A stretch of DNA of 64,000 nt, taken from contig NZ_JANHMQ010000004.1 of NCBI RefSeq assembly GCF_024609325.1, positions 1 to 64,000 of the forward strand, in the 5' to 3' direction. Each line of letters starts with the position of its first letter. The stretch's first letter is position 1. The notes beneath the pieces were generated by a model. It did not search any database, was not told where the DNA came from, and saw nothing but the letters and a program-made list of their open reading frames with translations. The position numbers and the translations under genes are program-made. This document shows positions 42,203 through 51,976 of this stretch, one piece after another. The DNA comes from Geothrix fuzhouensis (GTDB taxonomy: Bacteria > Acidobacteriota > Holophagae > Holophagales > Holophagaceae).

Positions 42203-42706
42203 ATGAATCGGACAGCATGGCGCCAGATCCTCGTCCTTTGCGTGTGCTTCCATTCGATGGCCTTGAGGGCGGAGGCCCCGGCGGCCGAATCGTTCCGCGT
42301 CGGCATCCTCGGCAGCGCGCCCCTGGGCGGTTTCAAGGACCTCGCCTCTTCCTCGGCGGGCTTCGGAGTCGCGGCTGGTTGGCGGTTCTGGGATATGTCG
42401 CCCGACTGCCGTGTGGGGCTTTTCCTGGAGCATCGTGTCTATTCCACGGCAACGGACCGGGCGGCCCTCACGGATCTCGGCGTCGATCTCCGCACCCGCA
42501 TCCGCGGTGGGTTCTACAACCGGCTGGGGCTGGGCGGAGAAAGGGTGGATTTCCCCGGTGACCGGACCACCACGAAGCTCGGGGGTGTGTTCGGTTTTGG
42601 ATACCGTACCTCCGGCCCGCTGGGGTTCGAGCTCTACACCACCCACCTGGCGGCCTCGCACCCTTCCGCCACCACCCTGAGCGCCGCCGTGATGTGGCAT
42701 TTTTGA
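42203..42706 (+). CDS. Predicted outer-membrane beta-barrel protein
   Basis: A 167-aa protein with a signal peptide (about 1-22, cut after LRA) and alternating polar/hydrophobic strands. It is rich in Gly and aromatic residues and ends in a C-terminal Phe (AVMWHF), the usual outer-membrane assembly signature. An eight-stranded barrel is plausible. The ATG at 42203 follows CAGGAGATTCG. It is bracketed by two identical terminators, so it is probably a single-gene unit. Function unknown. Confidence 0.75.
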   Translation: MNRTAWRQILVLCVCFHSMALRAEAPAAESFRVGILGSAPLGGFKDLASSSAGFGVAAGWRFWDMSPDCRVGLFLEHRVYSTATDRAALTDLGVDLRTRIRGGFYNRLGLGGERVDFPGDRTTTKLGGVFGFGYRTSGPLGFELYTTHLAASHPSATTLSAAVMWHF

Positions 42707-42740
42707 TCTGATCCGGGCATACGGGATCTTGCTGGTAACG

Positions 42741-42769
42741 AAAACGGGCCGCGATCGCGGCCCGTTTTT
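42741..42769. terminator. Palindromic bidirectional terminator, copy 2
   Basis: Identical in its 28-bp core to the terminator at 42003-42034. It lies between two convergent genes, so it can serve both. Confidence 0.93.
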
Positions 42770-42786
42770 CTTGAGTAGAAGAAAGC

Positions 42787-43362
42787 CTATCGGCCGAACC
42801 GGAACACGGCGCTCACCTGGGCCCAGGTGGCGGTGTCGAAGCCAACTCCATCGCTGCCGTTCTTGTCCACGAACACCTGGTTCAGCGTGCCTTCCAGAGA
42901 GAACATCCGATTGAAGGTGTAACCGCCGCCGCCGCGGAGGCCCAGCTTGCCGCTCTGGCTGGCGCTGCCGCTGAAGCCATTGCCGCTGTAGTCGTCCTTG
43001 ACGCTGTTGATGGAGGCACCGGCGATGGTGTACCAGCCCTGGTTGGGGCTCTGGAAGTTGTAGACCCAGTCGGCACCGACTTGCAGGATCTTGAAGTCGT
43101 TCTTGACGTCGTCGACGCCGCCCCACCCGGAGCCCGGGAGGCTGTGGTAGGTCAGCTGGGCGCGGACCTGGTGGTGGGAGGTGATGTTGAAATCGAGGTG
43201 ACCGCCAATGTGGGCACCGAAGAACTGGTTGGTGCCGAAATCGGTCTTGTCCTTCAGGTCCCCGACCGGCAGGGACAGGCCCGTCTGCAGACCGCCGGTG
43301 ATGTCCTGGGCAGCGAGGGGCAAGCCCAGAAGGGCGAGGGAAAGGGCAATGCGATGACGCAT
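42787..43362 (-). CDS. Outer-membrane beta-barrel protein
   Basis: A 191-aa protein with a signal peptide (LSLALLGLPLAAQ, about 6-18) and amphipathic strands with Gly/aromatic alternation, ending AVFRFGR. It is similar in size to OmpX/OmpA-barrel type proteins. The ATG at 43362 follows GGAGG; an in-frame start 27 bp upstream would put nine residues ahead of a good signal peptide. It converges with the smaller barrel gene. Confidence 0.8.
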   Translation of the reverse strand: MRHRIALSLALLGLPLAAQDITGGLQTGLSLPVGDLKDKTDFGTNQFFGAHIGGHLDFNITSHHQVRAQLTYHSLPGSGWGGVDDVKNDFKILQVGADWVYNFQSPNQGWYTIAGASINSVKDDYSGNGFSGSASQSGKLGLRGGGGYTFNRMFSLEGTLNQVFVDKNGSDGVGFDTATWAQVSAVFRFGR

Positions 43363-43445
43363 GAAACCTCCGACAATAACGGGCCCCAAAGCGAGGCCGC
43401 CCCCAGCCTAGCGGGTAACTGTCACAACTGGATCATCCGAACGGT

Positions 43446-43943
43446 CTACCCGCGCGGCTCGAGCGTGACACCGCGGCCGCTGAGGATGCGCTGTTCGATG
43501 CGCGAGGTGCTATGCCCCGGGAGGAAGGGCAGAAGCACCAGCTTGCCACCCCGACCTTCTACGATCTCGCGGCCCACCACGGTCTCAGGCGTGTAGTCGC
43601 CGCCCTTCACCAGCACATCGGGCTGGAGGGCTCGGATGAGTTCCAGCGGCGTGTCTTCGTCGAAACGGATGACCGCGTCCACACTGCGAAGGGCCAGCAG
43701 GATGGCGGCGCGGGCTGCCTCGTCCTGGAGGGGGCGGCTGGGGCCCTTGAGCCGGGCCACCGAGGCGTCACTGTTGAGGCCCACCACGAGGAAGTCGCCC
43801 AAGGCGCGGGCCTCGGCGAGGTACTGCACATGCCCGGGATGGATCAGATCAAAACAGCCGTTCGTGAAGCAGAGAACCTCCGGCCGGGGGACGGCCGCGA
43901 GAAAGGCTTCAGCGATCTGGAAGAAACGGGTCGGTGTTGGCAT
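43446..43943 (-). CDS. rfaE2: D-glycero-beta-D-manno-heptose 1-phosphate adenylyltransferase (RfaE2/HldE C-terminal type)
   Basis: A 165-aa nucleotidyltransferase making ADP-heptose precursors for the lipopolysaccharide core. The signature [16 protein letters not shown] contains the HxGH motif, and the GHSTS motif lies near the C terminus. Only the adenylyltransferase half is present; the sugar kinase half of HldE must be encoded elsewhere if the pathway is complete. Its presence supports a Gram-negative envelope. Confidence 0.93.
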   Translation of the reverse strand: MPTPTRFFQIAEAFLAAVPRPEVLCFTNGCFDLIHPGHVQYLAEARALGDFLVVGLNSDASVARLKGPSRPLQDEAARAAILLALRSVDAVIRFDEDTPLELIRALQPDVLVKGGDYTPETVVGREIVEGRGGKLVLLPFLPGHSTSRIEQRILSGRGVTLEPRG

Positions 43944-43999
43944 CTCAAGAATCGGGATAAAATGATCGGTTCAGGGAGAAGTCCCAGGAGAAGTCTGCC

Positions 44000-44263
44000 A
44001 TGCCCCTCTACGAATACCTTTGTGAAGCTTGCGGCCAGCCTGAAGAGAAGCTGGAAAGCCTGTCCGCGCCTGACACGCATGTCTGCCCGGCCTGCGGGGC
44101 GGCCGAGGGCATGAAGCGCCAGGTATCCGTGTCGGCTTTCACCCTGGCCGGGGGAGGGTGGTACAAGAGCTCGGCCTCCGAGCCCCCAGCCGCGGCCCCA
44201 GAGGCCCCCAAGAGCGGCCATGGCTGCGCCGCTGGCGGTTGCGGGTGCCCCCTGGCCGGGTGA
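44000..44263 (+). CDS. FmdB-family zinc-ribbon protein
   Basis: An 87-aa protein with the FmdB N terminus MPLYEYLCEACG and a second Cys pair (CPACG), a predicted zinc ribbon. The C-terminal tail is Ala/Pro-rich and ends in a Cys-rich GCAAGGCGCP stretch that may bind metal. The family is named as a putative regulator, but its function is unproven. It diverges from the heptose adenylyltransferase and precedes the rpsL promoter. Confidence 0.88.
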   Translation: MPLYEYLCEACGQPEEKLESLSAPDTHVCPACGAAEGMKRQVSVSAFTLAGGGWYKSSASEPPAAAPEAPKSGHGCAAGGCGCPLAG

Positions 44264-44291
44264 TGCCGGTCTCTTGTTTCGGCTTGGCGCG

Positions 44292-44319
44292 TTGACTTTC
44301 CTGGCCATTCCGTTAGCCT
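44292..44319 (+). promoter_or_regulatory. Predicted promoter of rpsL-rpsG
   Basis: TTGACT (44292-44297) and TAGCCT (44314-44319) are spaced 16 bp apart, a good sigma70-type pair. The roughly 115-nt leader holds two GC hairpins, CCGGCCC-CGT-GGGCCGG (44328-44344) and CGGGCC-CA-GGCCCG (about 44400-44413). Confidence 0.65.
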
Positions 44320-44443
44320 AGATGGTTCCGGCCCCGTGGGCCGGCGCAAGATTTCATCCGTCCGACGTTCTCCGATGTCTTTGGTGTTGGCGAACCTCTC
44401 GGGCCCAGGCCCGGAAAACCCGGTGCCTTCCTTGGAGGATGGT

Positions 44444-44842
44444 GTGCCTACCATCAATCAGTTGATCCGCCTCGGGCGGAAGACGTTCCAGAACAAGACC
44501 AAGAGCCCCGCGCTCGACGCCTGCCCGCAGAAGCGTGGCGTGTGCACCCGCGTGTTCACCACCACCCCGAAGAAGCCGAACTCCGCGCTTCGCAAGGTGG
44601 CCCGTGTGCGCCTCACCAACGGCATCGAGTGCACGACCTACATCCCGGGCGTGGGCCACAACCTGCAGGAGCACAGCATCGTGCTCATCCGCGGCGGCCG
44701 CGTGAAGGATCTGCCGGGCGTGCGCTATCACGTGGTGCGCGGCACCCTGGACGCCACCGGCGTCGCGGGCCGCAACCAGTCCCGCTCCAAGTACGGCGCC
44801 AAGCGCCCCAAGGCTGGCGCTGCGCCGGCCAAGAAGAAGTAG
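44444..44842 (+). CDS. rpsL: 30S ribosomal protein uS12, GTG start
   Basis: A decoding-centre protein of 132 aa, a few residues longer than E. coli because of a basic C-terminal tail. The GTG at 44444 begins [12 protein letters not shown] and follows TTGGAGGAT; the open frame further upstream is leader sequence. The streptomycin-relevant lysines in [13 protein letters not shown] and GRVKDLPGV are the wild-type sensitive residues. It is the first gene of the str cluster, 13 bp before rpsG. Confidence 0.97.
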   Translation: MPTINQLIRLGRKTFQNKTKSPALDACPQKRGVCTRVFTTTPKKPNSALRKVARVRLTNGIECTTYIPGVGHNLQEHSIVLIRGGRVKDLPGVRYHVVRGTLDATGVAGRNQSRSKYGAKRPKAGAAPAKKK

Positions 44843-44855
44843 GGGGAGGTAAACC

Positions 44856-45326
44856 ATGGCCCGTCGTTCCGCACCTGCCAAGCGTGAGATCCTCCCGGAT
44901 CCCGTCTACAACAGCCTCACCGTCTCCAAGTTCGTGAACATCCTCATGGAGCGCGGCAAGAAGGCCACCGCCGAGCGCATCCTCTACGGCGCACTGGAGA
45001 TCGTCGCCAAGAAGTCCGGCGAAGAGGCTCTCGAGGCCTTCCAGAAAGCCCTGAACAACATCAAGCCCTCGGTGGAGGTGAAATCCCGCCGCGTGGGTGG
45101 TGCCACCTACCAGGTGCCCGTGGAGGTTCCCCAGAACCGCCGCCAGTCCCTGGCCATGCGCTGGCTGAAGACCTACTCGGCCTCCCGCGGCGAGCGCACC
45201 ATGCGCGACAAGCTGGCGGGCGAGATCCTGGACGCCATGAACTTCCGCGGCGCCGCCATCAAGAAGAAGGACGACGTCCACAAGATGGCCGAGGCCAACA
45301 AGGCCTTCGCGCACTTCCGCTGGTAG
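44856..45326 (+). CDS. rpsG: 30S ribosomal protein uS7
   Basis: A 156-aa primary 16S-binding protein of the 30S head, of normal length, with the signatures [14 protein letters not shown] near the N terminus and [14 protein letters not shown] in the middle. The ATG at 44856 follows GGGGAGG. S7 represses str translation in E. coli; whether it does so here is unknown. A strong hairpin separates it from fusA. Confidence 0.98.
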   Translation: MARRSAPAKREILPDPVYNSLTVSKFVNILMERGKKATAERILYGALEIVAKKSGEEALEAFQKALNNIKPSVEVKSRRVGGATYQVPVEVPQNRRQSLAMRWLKTYSASRGERTMRDKLAGEILDAMNFRGAAIKKKDDVHKMAEANKAFAHFRW

Positions 45327-45339
45327 CAGCCCATCCGAC

Positions 45340-45372
45340 CGGAAGGAGCCGCCAACCCGGCGGCTCCTTCCG
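45340..45372 (+). terminator. Strong hairpin between rpsG and fusA
   Basis: A perfect 14-bp stem (45340-45353 with 45359-45372) has a 5-nt loop. There is no U-tract (CGATGATCTTTG follows), so it may act as a processing or partial termination site rather than a full terminator. Confidence 0.6.
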
Positions 45373-45431
45373 CGATGATCTTTGAAGTACCCCCGATTCC
45401 GATTCTGTTTTGATCCTTTCAGGAGGCCGCT

Positions 45432-47540
45432 GTGGCCCGTCAGACCCCCCTCGAGCGCTACCGGAATATCGGCATCATGGCGCACATCGATGCCGGCAAG
45501 ACCACCACGACGGAGCGCATCCTCTACTACACCGGCAAGATCCACAAGATCGGCGAGGTGCATGAGGGTGCTGCCACCACCGACTGGATGGTGCAGGAGC
45601 AGGAGCGGGGCATCACCATCACTTCCGCTGCCATTACGGCTGCCTGGACCCCCCAGACCGGCCAGCTGAAGGGCGTGGAACACCGCATCAACATCATCGA
45701 CACCCCCGGCCACGTGGACTTCACGGCCGAGGTGGAGCGTTCCCTGCGTGTGCTGGACGGCGCCTGCGCTGTCTTCTGCGCGGTGGGCGGCGTCGAGCCC
45801 CAGTCCGAAACCGTGTGGCGCCAGGCCGACAAGTACGGTGTGCCCCGCATGGCCTTCGTGAACAAGATGGACCGCCCCGGCGCGGACTTCTTCCGCGTGG
45901 TCGAGATGATGAAGACCCGCCTGAAGGCGCGTCCCATGCCGATCCAGGTCCCCATCGGGGCCGAGGAAGATTTCAAGGGCGTGATCGATCTCGTGCTGAT
46001 GAAGGCCCTGACCTTCGACGAAGGCGACAAGGGCTTCAAGGTGCTCTACAGCGAGATCCCCGCGGATCTGCTGGACACCGCCAAGGAGTGGCGCGAGAAG
46101 ATGATCGAGATGGTCGCCGAGACCGACGACACGCTCATGGACAAATATCTCGGCGGCGTCGAACTGACCGAAGATGAGCTCCGTAGCGGCATCCGCAAAG
46201 GCTGCATCGCGCTCACGTTCACGCCGATGATGTGCGGCTCCGCCTTCAAGAACAAAGGCGTCCAGCCCATGCTCGACGCGGTGGTGAGCTACATGCCTTC
46301 GCCCCTGGACATCGCCGCCATCAAGGGCGTCGATTCCGATGGCAACGAGGTCGAGCGCAAAGCGGAAGACAAGGAGCCCTTCTCGGCCCTCATCTTCAAG
46401 ATCATGGCCGATCCCTTCGTGGGTTCGCTCGCCTTCATCCGCGTCTACTCTGGCGTTCTCGCTGCGGGCTCCGGCGTCTACAACGCCGCCAAGGGCCGCC
46501 GCGAGCGCATCGGCCGCCTGCTGCAGATGCACGCGAACAAGCGCGAGGACATCGAGGAAGTCCGCACCGGCGACATCGCTGCCGCCGTGGGCCTGAAGGA
46601 TGTGCTCACGGGCCAGACCATCTGCGACGAGAACCACCCCGTGATCCTCGAGTCCATGGACTTCCCGGATCCCGTGATCCAGGTGGCCATCGAGCCCAAG
46701 ACCAAGGCTGACCAGGAGAAGATGGGCGTGGCCCTGAGCCGTCTGGCGCAGGAAGATCCCACCTTCAAGGTGAAGTCCGATCCCGAGACGAACCAGACGA
46801 TCATCGCTGGCATGGGCGAGCTGCACCTCGAGATCATCGTCGACCGCATGATGCGTGAGTTCAAGGTGGAAGCCAACGTGGGCAAGCCCATGGTGGCCTA
46901 CCGCGAGACCATCCGGAAGCGCGTGGACGCTGAAGGCAAGTTCGTCCGTCAGTCCGGCGGCCGCGGCCAGTACGGCCACGTGAAGATGTATGTCGAGCCC
47001 AACGAAGCTGGCAAGGGCTACGAGTTCATCAACGACATCAAGGGCGGCGTGATCCCCAAGGAATACATCAAGCCCATCGACCAGGGCATCCAGGAGGCCA
47101 TGCAGTCCGGTGTCCTCGCCGGCTATCCCTGCGTCGACATCAAGATCACCATCTACGACGGCAGCTACCACGACGTGGACTCCAACGAAATGGCGTTCAA
47201 GATTGCCGGCTCCATGGGCTTCAAGGCGGGCTGCGAGAAGGCCTCCCCTGTGATCCTCGAACCCATCATGGCCGTCGAGGTCGTGGTACCCGAGGACTAC
47301 ATGGGTGATGTCATCGGCAACCTGAACAGCCGGCGTGGGCGCATCGAGAACATGGAGGACCGCTCCGGTTCCAAGGTGGTCACCGCCAAGGTGCCTCTGG
47401 CCGAGATGTTCGCCTACTCCACCACCCTCCGCGGCATGACCCAGGGCCGCGGCAACTACACCATGCAGTTCTCGCACTACGAAGAAGCTCCCCGGAACGT
47501 GGCCGAAGAAATCGTGGCCAAAGTCAAGGGTGCCAAGTAG
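45432..47540 (+). CDS. fusA: Elongation factor G, GTG start
   Basis: A 702-aa translocation GTPase with [12 protein letters not shown] (G1), DTPGHVDF (G3) and NKMD (G4), followed by domains II-V. The GTG at 45432 has AGGAGG five bases upstream of its spacer. tuf, which usually follows fusA, is absent; the next gene is rpsJ, 348 bp downstream. A hairpin repeat begins 10 bp after the stop. Confidence 0.98.
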   Translation: MARQTPLERYRNIGIMAHIDAGKTTTTERILYYTGKIHKIGEVHEGAATTDWMVQEQERGITITSAAITAAWTPQTGQLKGVEHRINIIDTPGHVDFTAEVERSLRVLDGACAVFCAVGGVEPQSETVWRQADKYGVPRMAFVNKMDRPGADFFRVVEMMKTRLKARPMPIQVPIGAEEDFKGVIDLVLMKALTFDEGDKGFKVLYSEIPADLLDTAKEWREKMIEMVAETDDTLMDKYLGGVELTEDELRSGIRKGCIALTFTPMMCGSAFKNKGVQPMLDAVVSYMPSPLDIAAIKGVDSDGNEVERKAEDKEPFSALIFKIMADPFVGSLAFIRVYSGVLAAGSGVYNAAKGRRERIGRLLQMHANKREDIEEVRTGDIAAAVGLKDVLTGQTICDENHPVILESMDFPDPVIQVAIEPKTKADQEKMGVALSRLAQEDPTFKVKSDPETNQTIIAGMGELHLEIIVDRMMREFKVEANVGKPMVAYRETIRKRVDAEGKFVRQSGGRGQYGHVKMYVEPNEAGKGYEFINDIKGGVIPKEYIKPIDQGIQEAMQSGVLAGYPCVDIKITIYDGSYHDVDSNEMAFKIAGSMGFKAGCEKASPVILEPIMAVEVVVPEDYMGDVIGNLNSRRGRIENMEDRSGSKVVTAKVPLAEMFAYSTTLRGMTQGRGNYTMQFSHYEEAPRNVAEEIVAKVKGAK

Positions 47541-47550
47541 GTCAATGTTC

Positions 47551-47584
47551 TCCGGGGGTTCCGTGCTTCGCACACACCCCCGGA
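47551..47584 (+). repeat. Post-stop hairpin repeat, copy 2
   Basis: TCCGGGGGT (47551-47559) pairs perfectly with ACCCCCGGA (47576-47584), and the loop contains a smaller GTGC-TTC-GCAC hairpin. CCCCCGCG follows, as after copy 1. It starts 10 bp after the fusA stop. Confidence 0.8.
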
Positions 47585-47763
47585 CCCCCGCGATTCGGCT
47601 TGGCCAAGCCAGCCCTCATCGCCATCAAATTCAGCATCACTAGTCATTCTTTGCTTTACCTGTTGTTTCAGCCCCTTTCGGGGTGAGGTCATTCTTCGAA
47701 CCTTCGGGTTGCCGGGCCTCTTGATCCACCGCTTCCTCCTCCGGGAGGTCGTGCGTTCTCTCA

Positions 47764-47799
47764 AAAAGCCGTTGATTTTACAGCGGCTTTTGTTATGCT
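47764..47799 (+). promoter_or_regulatory. Predicted S10-operon promoter, overlapping a terminator-like hairpin
   Basis: TTGATT (47772-47777) and TATGCT (47794-47799) are spaced 16 bp apart, and a TG just ahead of the -10 extends it. AAAAGCCG (47764-47771) pairs with CGGCTTTT (47784-47791), so read-through RNA from fusA would form a terminator-like hairpin exactly across the promoter. The sequence between the upstream repeat and 47763 shows nothing clear beyond a GGCTTGGCCAAGCC palindrome near 47598. Confidence 0.65.
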
Positions 47800-47809
47800 G
47801 ATCAGCCCT

Positions 47810-47876
47810 GTCCCTGTCGTTGGGACGGATTTACATGGGCGGTCAGCGCCCCACGTCTATGGACGGTTTCCGTCCC
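47810..47876 (+). promoter_or_regulatory. Candidate switch-like leader of rpsJ
   Basis: GTCCC (47810-47814) can pair with GGGAC (47822-47826). Alternatively GGGACGGA (47822-47829) can pair with TCCGTCCC (47869-47876), enclosing a GGGCG/CGCCC hairpin (47837-47851). The two folds exclude each other. The second ends 12 bases before the rpsJ start. Leader control by L4 is known for the S10 operon in E. coli; whether the same applies here is inference. Confidence 0.45.
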
Positions 47877-47888
47877 AATGGAGTGAGC

Positions 47889-48215
47889 ATGAAAGACAAC
47901 ATCCGCATCCGTTTGCGTGCCTTCGACCACCGTCTGCTCGATCAGAGCACCCGCGAGATCGTGGACACCGCCAAGCGCACGGGCGCCTCGGTGGCCGGGC
48001 CCATCCCCCTGCCCACCCGGACGAACAAGTACACCGTGAACCGTTCCCCCCACGTGGACAAGAAGAGCCGGGACCAGTTCGAGATCCGCACGCACAAGCG
48101 GCTGCTCGACATCCTGAACCCGACTCAGAACACCGTGGACACTCTCATGCGCCTGGACCTGCCCGCTGGCGTTGACGTGGAGATCAAGGTCTTCAGCCGT
48201 CAGGGCAACCGGTAG
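47889..48215 (+). CDS. rpsJ: 30S ribosomal protein uS10
   Basis: A 108-aa head protein, also the NusE antitermination factor. It has [17 protein letters not shown] near the start and the [18 protein letters not shown] loop. The ATG at 47889 follows GGAGTGAGC. It is the first gene of the S10 operon, 14 bp before rplC. Confidence 0.97.
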   Translation: MKDNIRIRLRAFDHRLLDQSTREIVDTAKRTGASVAGPIPLPTRTNKYTVNRSPHVDKKSRDQFEIRTHKRLLDILNPTQNTVDTLMRLDLPAGVDVEIKVFSRQGNR

Positions 48216-48229
48216 AGGGGGGAGAAAAC

Positions 48230-48856
48230 ATGTCCAAAGGAATCATCGGAAAGAAGCTGGGGATGACCCAGATCTTCAATGAGCAGGGCCAGGTCGTCCC
48301 CGTGACGGTCATCCAGGCCGGCCCCTGCGTGGTCGTGCAGCGCAAGACCTCCGCCAAGGATGGCTACGAGGCCGTCCAGATCGGCTTCGTGGACCCCAAC
48401 GGCGGCAAGCGCGCCTCCAAGGCCGAAAAGGGCCACTGCGAGAAGCTGGGTGTCGCTCCGGTCCGCGTGCTCCGCGAGATCAAGGTGGACGCGGCTGACG
48501 CCTCCAAGCCCGGTGACAGCGTCCTGGCCAGCGCCTTCGAGGCGAAGACCAAGGTGAACGTCACCGGCATCAGCAAGGGCAAGGGTTTCGCAGGCGTCAT
48601 CAAGCGGCACCACTTCGCCGGCGGCCGCGCGACTCACGGCTCCATGTTCCACCGCGCGCCCGGCTCCATCGGCCAGTCCAGCTACCCCAGCCGCGTGTTC
48701 CCCGGCATGCGCATGGCCGGCCACATGGGCGATGCCCAGGTGACCGTGCGCAACCTGGAGATCGCCAAGGTGGATGTCGAGAACAACCTGCTGCTCATCA
48801 AGGGCGCCGTCCCCGGCCCCAAGGGTGGGTACATCGTCATCAAGCAGGAGGCCTAG
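48230..48856 (+). CDS. rplC: 50S ribosomal protein uL3
   Basis: A 208-aa early assembly protein with the N terminus [17 protein letters not shown] and the central [13 protein letters not shown] loop that reaches the peptidyl-transferase centre. The ATG at 48230 follows GGGGAGAAAAC. rplD begins one base after its stop codon. Confidence 0.98.
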   Translation: MSKGIIGKKLGMTQIFNEQGQVVPVTVIQAGPCVVVQRKTSAKDGYEAVQIGFVDPNGGKRASKAEKGHCEKLGVAPVRVLREIKVDAADASKPGDSVLASAFEAKTKVNVTGISKGKGFAGVIKRHHFAGGRATHGSMFHRAPGSIGQSSYPSRVFPGMRMAGHMGDAQVTVRNLEIAKVDVENNLLLIKGAVPGPKGGYIVIKQEA

Positions 48857-48857
48857 G

Positions 48858-49493
48858 ATGGCAGCGTTCCAGCACCCCGTCGTCAACCTCGAGAACAAGC
48901 AGGTCGGCACCGTTGAACTGCTGCCCGAGGTGTTCAAGCTTGAGGACCTGAACGAGCACCTGATCTGGGAAGCGGTTCGCCACTTCCTGGCCAAGCGCCG
49001 CGCCGGCACCGCCAAAACCAAGGACAAATGGGAAGTCAGCGGCTCCGGCAAGAAGCTCTGGAAGCAGAAGGGCACCGGCCGCGCCCGCGTGGGTTCCATC
49101 CGCAGCCCGCTGTGGAAGGGCGGTGGCACCACCCACGGTCCGCACCCCCGTTCCTACGATTACGCGTTCCCCAAGAAGGCCCGGCGCGCCGCCCTGCGTA
49201 ACGCGCTGTCCGCCAAGTTGGCCAGTGGCCAGATCACCGTGGTCGAGAGCTGGGATGTCGAGTCCCACAAGACCAAGGCCCTGATCCAGACCCTGGGCAA
49301 GCTCGGCGTCACCGGCTCTGCGCTCCTGGTGGGCACCGAGGCCAGCGAAAAGCTCACCATGGCCGCCGGCAACAACCCGAAGCTGCAGACCATCGAGAGC
49401 CTGGGCGTCAACGTCTATGAGCTCCTCAAGTACGACCAGGTGATCTTCTCCAAGGAAGCCGTCCTGGCCCTCCAAGAGGTGGTGAAGCCATGA
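48858..49493 (+). CDS. rplD: 50S ribosomal protein uL4
   Basis: A 211-aa protein whose extended loop (about 45-100, with KQKGTGRARVGSIRSP and GGGTTHGP) lines the exit tunnel. The start is the ATG at 48858; the frame is open further upstream inside rplC, but the family begins here. L4 represses this operon in E. coli. The stop overlaps the rplW ATG (ATGA). Confidence 0.97.
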   Translation: MAAFQHPVVNLENKQVGTVELLPEVFKLEDLNEHLIWEAVRHFLAKRRAGTAKTKDKWEVSGSGKKLWKQKGTGRARVGSIRSPLWKGGGTTHGPHPRSYDYAFPKKARRAALRNALSAKLASGQITVVESWDVESHKTKALIQTLGKLGVTGSALLVGTEASEKLTMAAGNNPKLQTIESLGVNVYELLKYDQVIFSKEAVLALQEVVKP

Positions 49494-49765
49494 CCAAGAT
49501 TTTTGACGTGATCCGCAAGCCCCTCCTTACCGAGAAGGGACAGATCCTGCGCGAGAAGAACATCCAGGTGTTCGAAGTGGCCACCTGGGCCACCAAGCAC
49601 CAGATCAAGGAAGCCGTGGAGCTCCTGCTCCAGTCCAAGGTGAAGGGCATCCGCACCGTGCGGATCCCCAGCCGGACCAAGCGTCTGGGCCGTTTCGTGG
49701 GGACTTCCAGCCCCCGCAAGAAGGCCTATGTCGAACTCGTCGAGGGCGCTTCCGCGTCCGAATAA
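49490..49765 (+). CDS. rplW: 50S ribosomal protein uL23
   Basis: A 91-aa tunnel-exit protein, the docking site for SRP and trigger factor. It has VIRKPLLTEKG at the N terminus and a core strand-helix pattern. The 4-bp overlap with rplD indicates coupled translation. A 75-bp gap with no feature I can name separates it from rplB. Confidence 0.96.
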   Translation: MTKIFDVIRKPLLTEKGQILREKNIQVFEVATWATKHQIKEAVELLLQSKVKGIRTVRIPSRTKRLGRFVGTSSPRKKAYVELVEGASASE

Positions 49766-49840
49766 GGCGACTTCATGGCGGACGGAAAAGCTTTGCCCAC
49801 TATCGCCCGCCCCTTTCAACCCTGAGGCAAGAGGACAACC

Positions 49841-50662
49841 ATGAGCATCAAGCAGCTCAAGCCCACGACCCCCGGTCAGCGCGGCATGTCCAAGTTCGGC
49901 TTCGAGGAAATCACGACGGATACGCCTGAGCGTTCCCTGATTGCCAAGAAGAACCGCACTGGAGGCCGTTCCAACACCGGTCGGATCACCACCCGCCACA
50001 TCGGCGGTGGCCACAAGCGCCAGTACCGCGTCATCGACTTCAAGCGCAACAAGCTCGAGGTGCCCGCCAAGGTGGCCACCATCGAGTACGATCCCAACCG
50101 CACCGCCCGCATCGCCCTGCTGGTCTACGCGGACGGCGAGAAGCGCTACATCCTGGCCCCCGATGGCCTGGAAGTGGGCCGCACCGTGGTGGCCGGCAAG
50201 AACGCCGACATCCTGGTGGGCAACGCGCTCCCCCTGCGGAACATCCCCGTGGGCAACACGGTGCACAACATCGAGATGAAGCCCGGCAAGGGTGGCCAGA
50301 TTGCCCGCGCCGCCGGCACGTTCGCCCAGCTCGTGGCCAAGGAAGACGACTACGCCCAGCTCCGCATGCCCTCCGGTGAGATCCGCAAGATCCATCTCGA
50401 GTGCTACGCGACCATCGGCACCGTCGGCAACCTGCAGCACGAGAACATCCAGATCGGCAAGGCCGGCCGCACCCGCTGGAAGGGCATCCGCCCGACCGTC
50501 CGCGGCGTGGTCATGAACCCCGTCGACCACCCGCACGGTGGTGGCGAGGGCCGAACCTCCGGTGGCCGTCACCCTGTGACGCCCTGGGGTCAGCCGACCC
50601 GTGGCTACAAGACCCGTGGCAACCGTCGCACGGACAAGTTCATCGTCAAGCGGATCAACTAG
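49841..50662 (+). CDS. rplB: 50S ribosomal protein uL2
   Basis: A 273-aa protein close to the peptidyl-transferase centre, with the signatures [13 protein letters not shown] and, near residue 225, [16 protein letters not shown], which contains the conserved His. The ATG at 49841 follows AAGAGGACAACC. It is full length. Confidence 0.98.
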   Translation: MSIKQLKPTTPGQRGMSKFGFEEITTDTPERSLIAKKNRTGGRSNTGRITTRHIGGGHKRQYRVIDFKRNKLEVPAKVATIEYDPNRTARIALLVYADGEKRYILAPDGLEVGRTVVAGKNADILVGNALPLRNIPVGNTVHNIEMKPGKGGQIARAAGTFAQLVAKEDDYAQLRMPSGEIRKIHLECYATIGTVGNLQHENIQIGKAGRTRWKGIRPTVRGVVMNPVDHPHGGGEGRTSGGRHPVTPWGQPTRGYKTRGNRRTDKFIVKRIN

Positions 50663-50673
50663 GAGACACGACA

Positions 50674-50958
50674 ATGGCACGATCCCTGAAAAAAGGCCCG
50701 TTCATTGACGCCCACCTCCAGAAGAAGGTGGAAGTCGCCCAGGCGGCCAACGACAAGCGCGTGATCAAGACGTGGTCTCGCCGGTCGACGGTCGTCCCGC
50801 AGATGATCGGACTGACCCTCGCCGTGCATAACGGCAACAAGTTCATTCCTGTGTATGTCACCGAGAACATGATCGGCCACAAGCTCGGCGAATTTTCGCT
50901 GACCCGCACCTTCAAGGGTCACGCCGGCAAGTCCGATTCCAAGGCGAAGGGGAAGTAG
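50674..50958 (+). CDS. rpsS: 30S ribosomal protein uS19
   Basis: A 94-aa head protein that contacts S13. It has [13 protein letters not shown] at the start and the conserved [16 protein letters not shown]. The ATG at 50674 follows AGGAGACACGACA. rplV begins 2 bp after its stop. Confidence 0.98.
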   Translation: MARSLKKGPFIDAHLQKKVEVAQAANDKRVIKTWSRRSTVVPQMIGLTLAVHNGNKFIPVYVTENMIGHKLGEFSLTRTFKGHAGKSDSKAKGK

Positions 50959-50960
50959 CG

Positions 50961-51317
50961 ATGGCTGATATCGTTTCCACCGCCACCGTTCGCCACCTGC
51001 GCGGTTCGGCCCAGAAGGCCCGCCTCGTGGTGGACTTGATCCGCGGCAAGCACGTCGGCGAGGCCCAGTGGGTACTCGCGCAGGCCAAGAAGTACGCTGC
51101 CGCCCCCATCCGCAAGCTCCTCGATTCCGCCGTGGCCAACGCCATCGACAAGAATCCTTCCGTCAACCCGGACGAGCTTTTGGTGAAGACCGCCTTCGTG
51201 GACGAGGGCTTCCGCATGAAGCGCGTCCGCCCTGCGCCCATGGGTCGCGCCTACCGGGTCCAGAAGCGCACCTGCCATATCACCATCCAGCTCGCGTCCG
51301 CGGCCGGGGAGGAGTAG
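50961..51317 (+). CDS. rplV: 50S ribosomal protein uL22
   Basis: A 118-aa protein with a globular domain and a long beta hairpin ([15 protein letters not shown]) that lines the exit tunnel, a site of macrolide resistance changes in other species. Length and order are normal, and rpsC follows after 2 bp. Confidence 0.97.
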   Translation: MADIVSTATVRHLRGSAQKARLVVDLIRGKHVGEAQWVLAQAKKYAAAPIRKLLDSAVANAIDKNPSVNPDELLVKTAFVDEGFRMKRVRPAPMGRAYRVQKRTCHITIQLASAAGEE

Positions 51318-51319
51318 TC

Positions 51320-51967
51320 ATGGGTCAGAAGGTCCACCCGTACGGGTTCCGCCTCATCTACCAGAAGAACTGGCACAGCAAGTGGTTCTCCAAGCGCGAC
51401 TACGCCACGCTGCTCCATGAGGACATCAAGCTCCGCCGCGAACTGAAGAAGCAGCTGCACAGCCTCAACGCGATGGTGTCGAAGATCGACATCGAGCGCG
51501 CTGCCGACAAGGTCACCGTGCGCATTTTCACTGCCCGCCCCGGCATCGTCATCGGCCGCAAGGGTGCTGAAATCGACAAGCTGCGCGAGGATCTCCAAAA
51601 GCGCCTGAACCGCCCCGTGTCCGTCGACATCCAGGAGATCAAGAAGCCTGAGGTCGATGCCCAGCTCGTGGCCGAGGGCGTCGCCCAGCAGCTTGAACGC
51701 CGCATCGCCTTCCGCCGCGCCATGCGCAAGGCGGAAGAGGCTGCGATCCGCTTCGGCGCCAAGGGTTTCAAGATCAAGGTCGCCGGCCGCCTGAACGGCG
51801 CGGAGATCGCCCGGACTGAGGATTACCTCTCCGGCCAGATGCCCCTGCAGACCATCCGCGCGGGCGTTGACTACGGTTTTGCCGAGGCCCATACGACCTA
51901 CGGGATCATCGGCATCAAGGTCTGGGTGAATCTGGGCGACCAGGTTGCCGAGACCGTGAAGCGCTGA
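51320..51967 (+). CDS. rpsC: 30S ribosomal protein uS3
   Basis: A 215-aa protein with an N-terminal KH domain ([15 protein letters not shown], about 73-87) and the C-terminal S3 domain; it helps mRNA entry and helicase activity. The true start is the ATG at 51320 ([12 protein letters not shown]); the open frame upstream runs through rplV out of phase. Confidence 0.98.
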   Translation: MGQKVHPYGFRLIYQKNWHSKWFSKRDYATLLHEDIKLRRELKKQLHSLNAMVSKIDIERAADKVTVRIFTARPGIVIGRKGAEIDKLREDLQKRLNRPVSVDIQEIKKPEVDAQLVAEGVAQQLERRIAFRRAMRKAEEAAIRFGAKGFKIKVAGRLNGAEIARTEDYLSGQMPLQTIRAGVDYGFAEAHTTYGIIGIKVWVNLGDQVAETVKR

Positions 51968-51976
51968 GGTGAATCC

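Noticed and set aside
44685-47573. A 962-codon minus-strand frame across rpsL, rpsG and fusA
   Set aside because: Antisense shadow of universally conserved genes; His/Val/Asp-rich translation typical of reversed codons.
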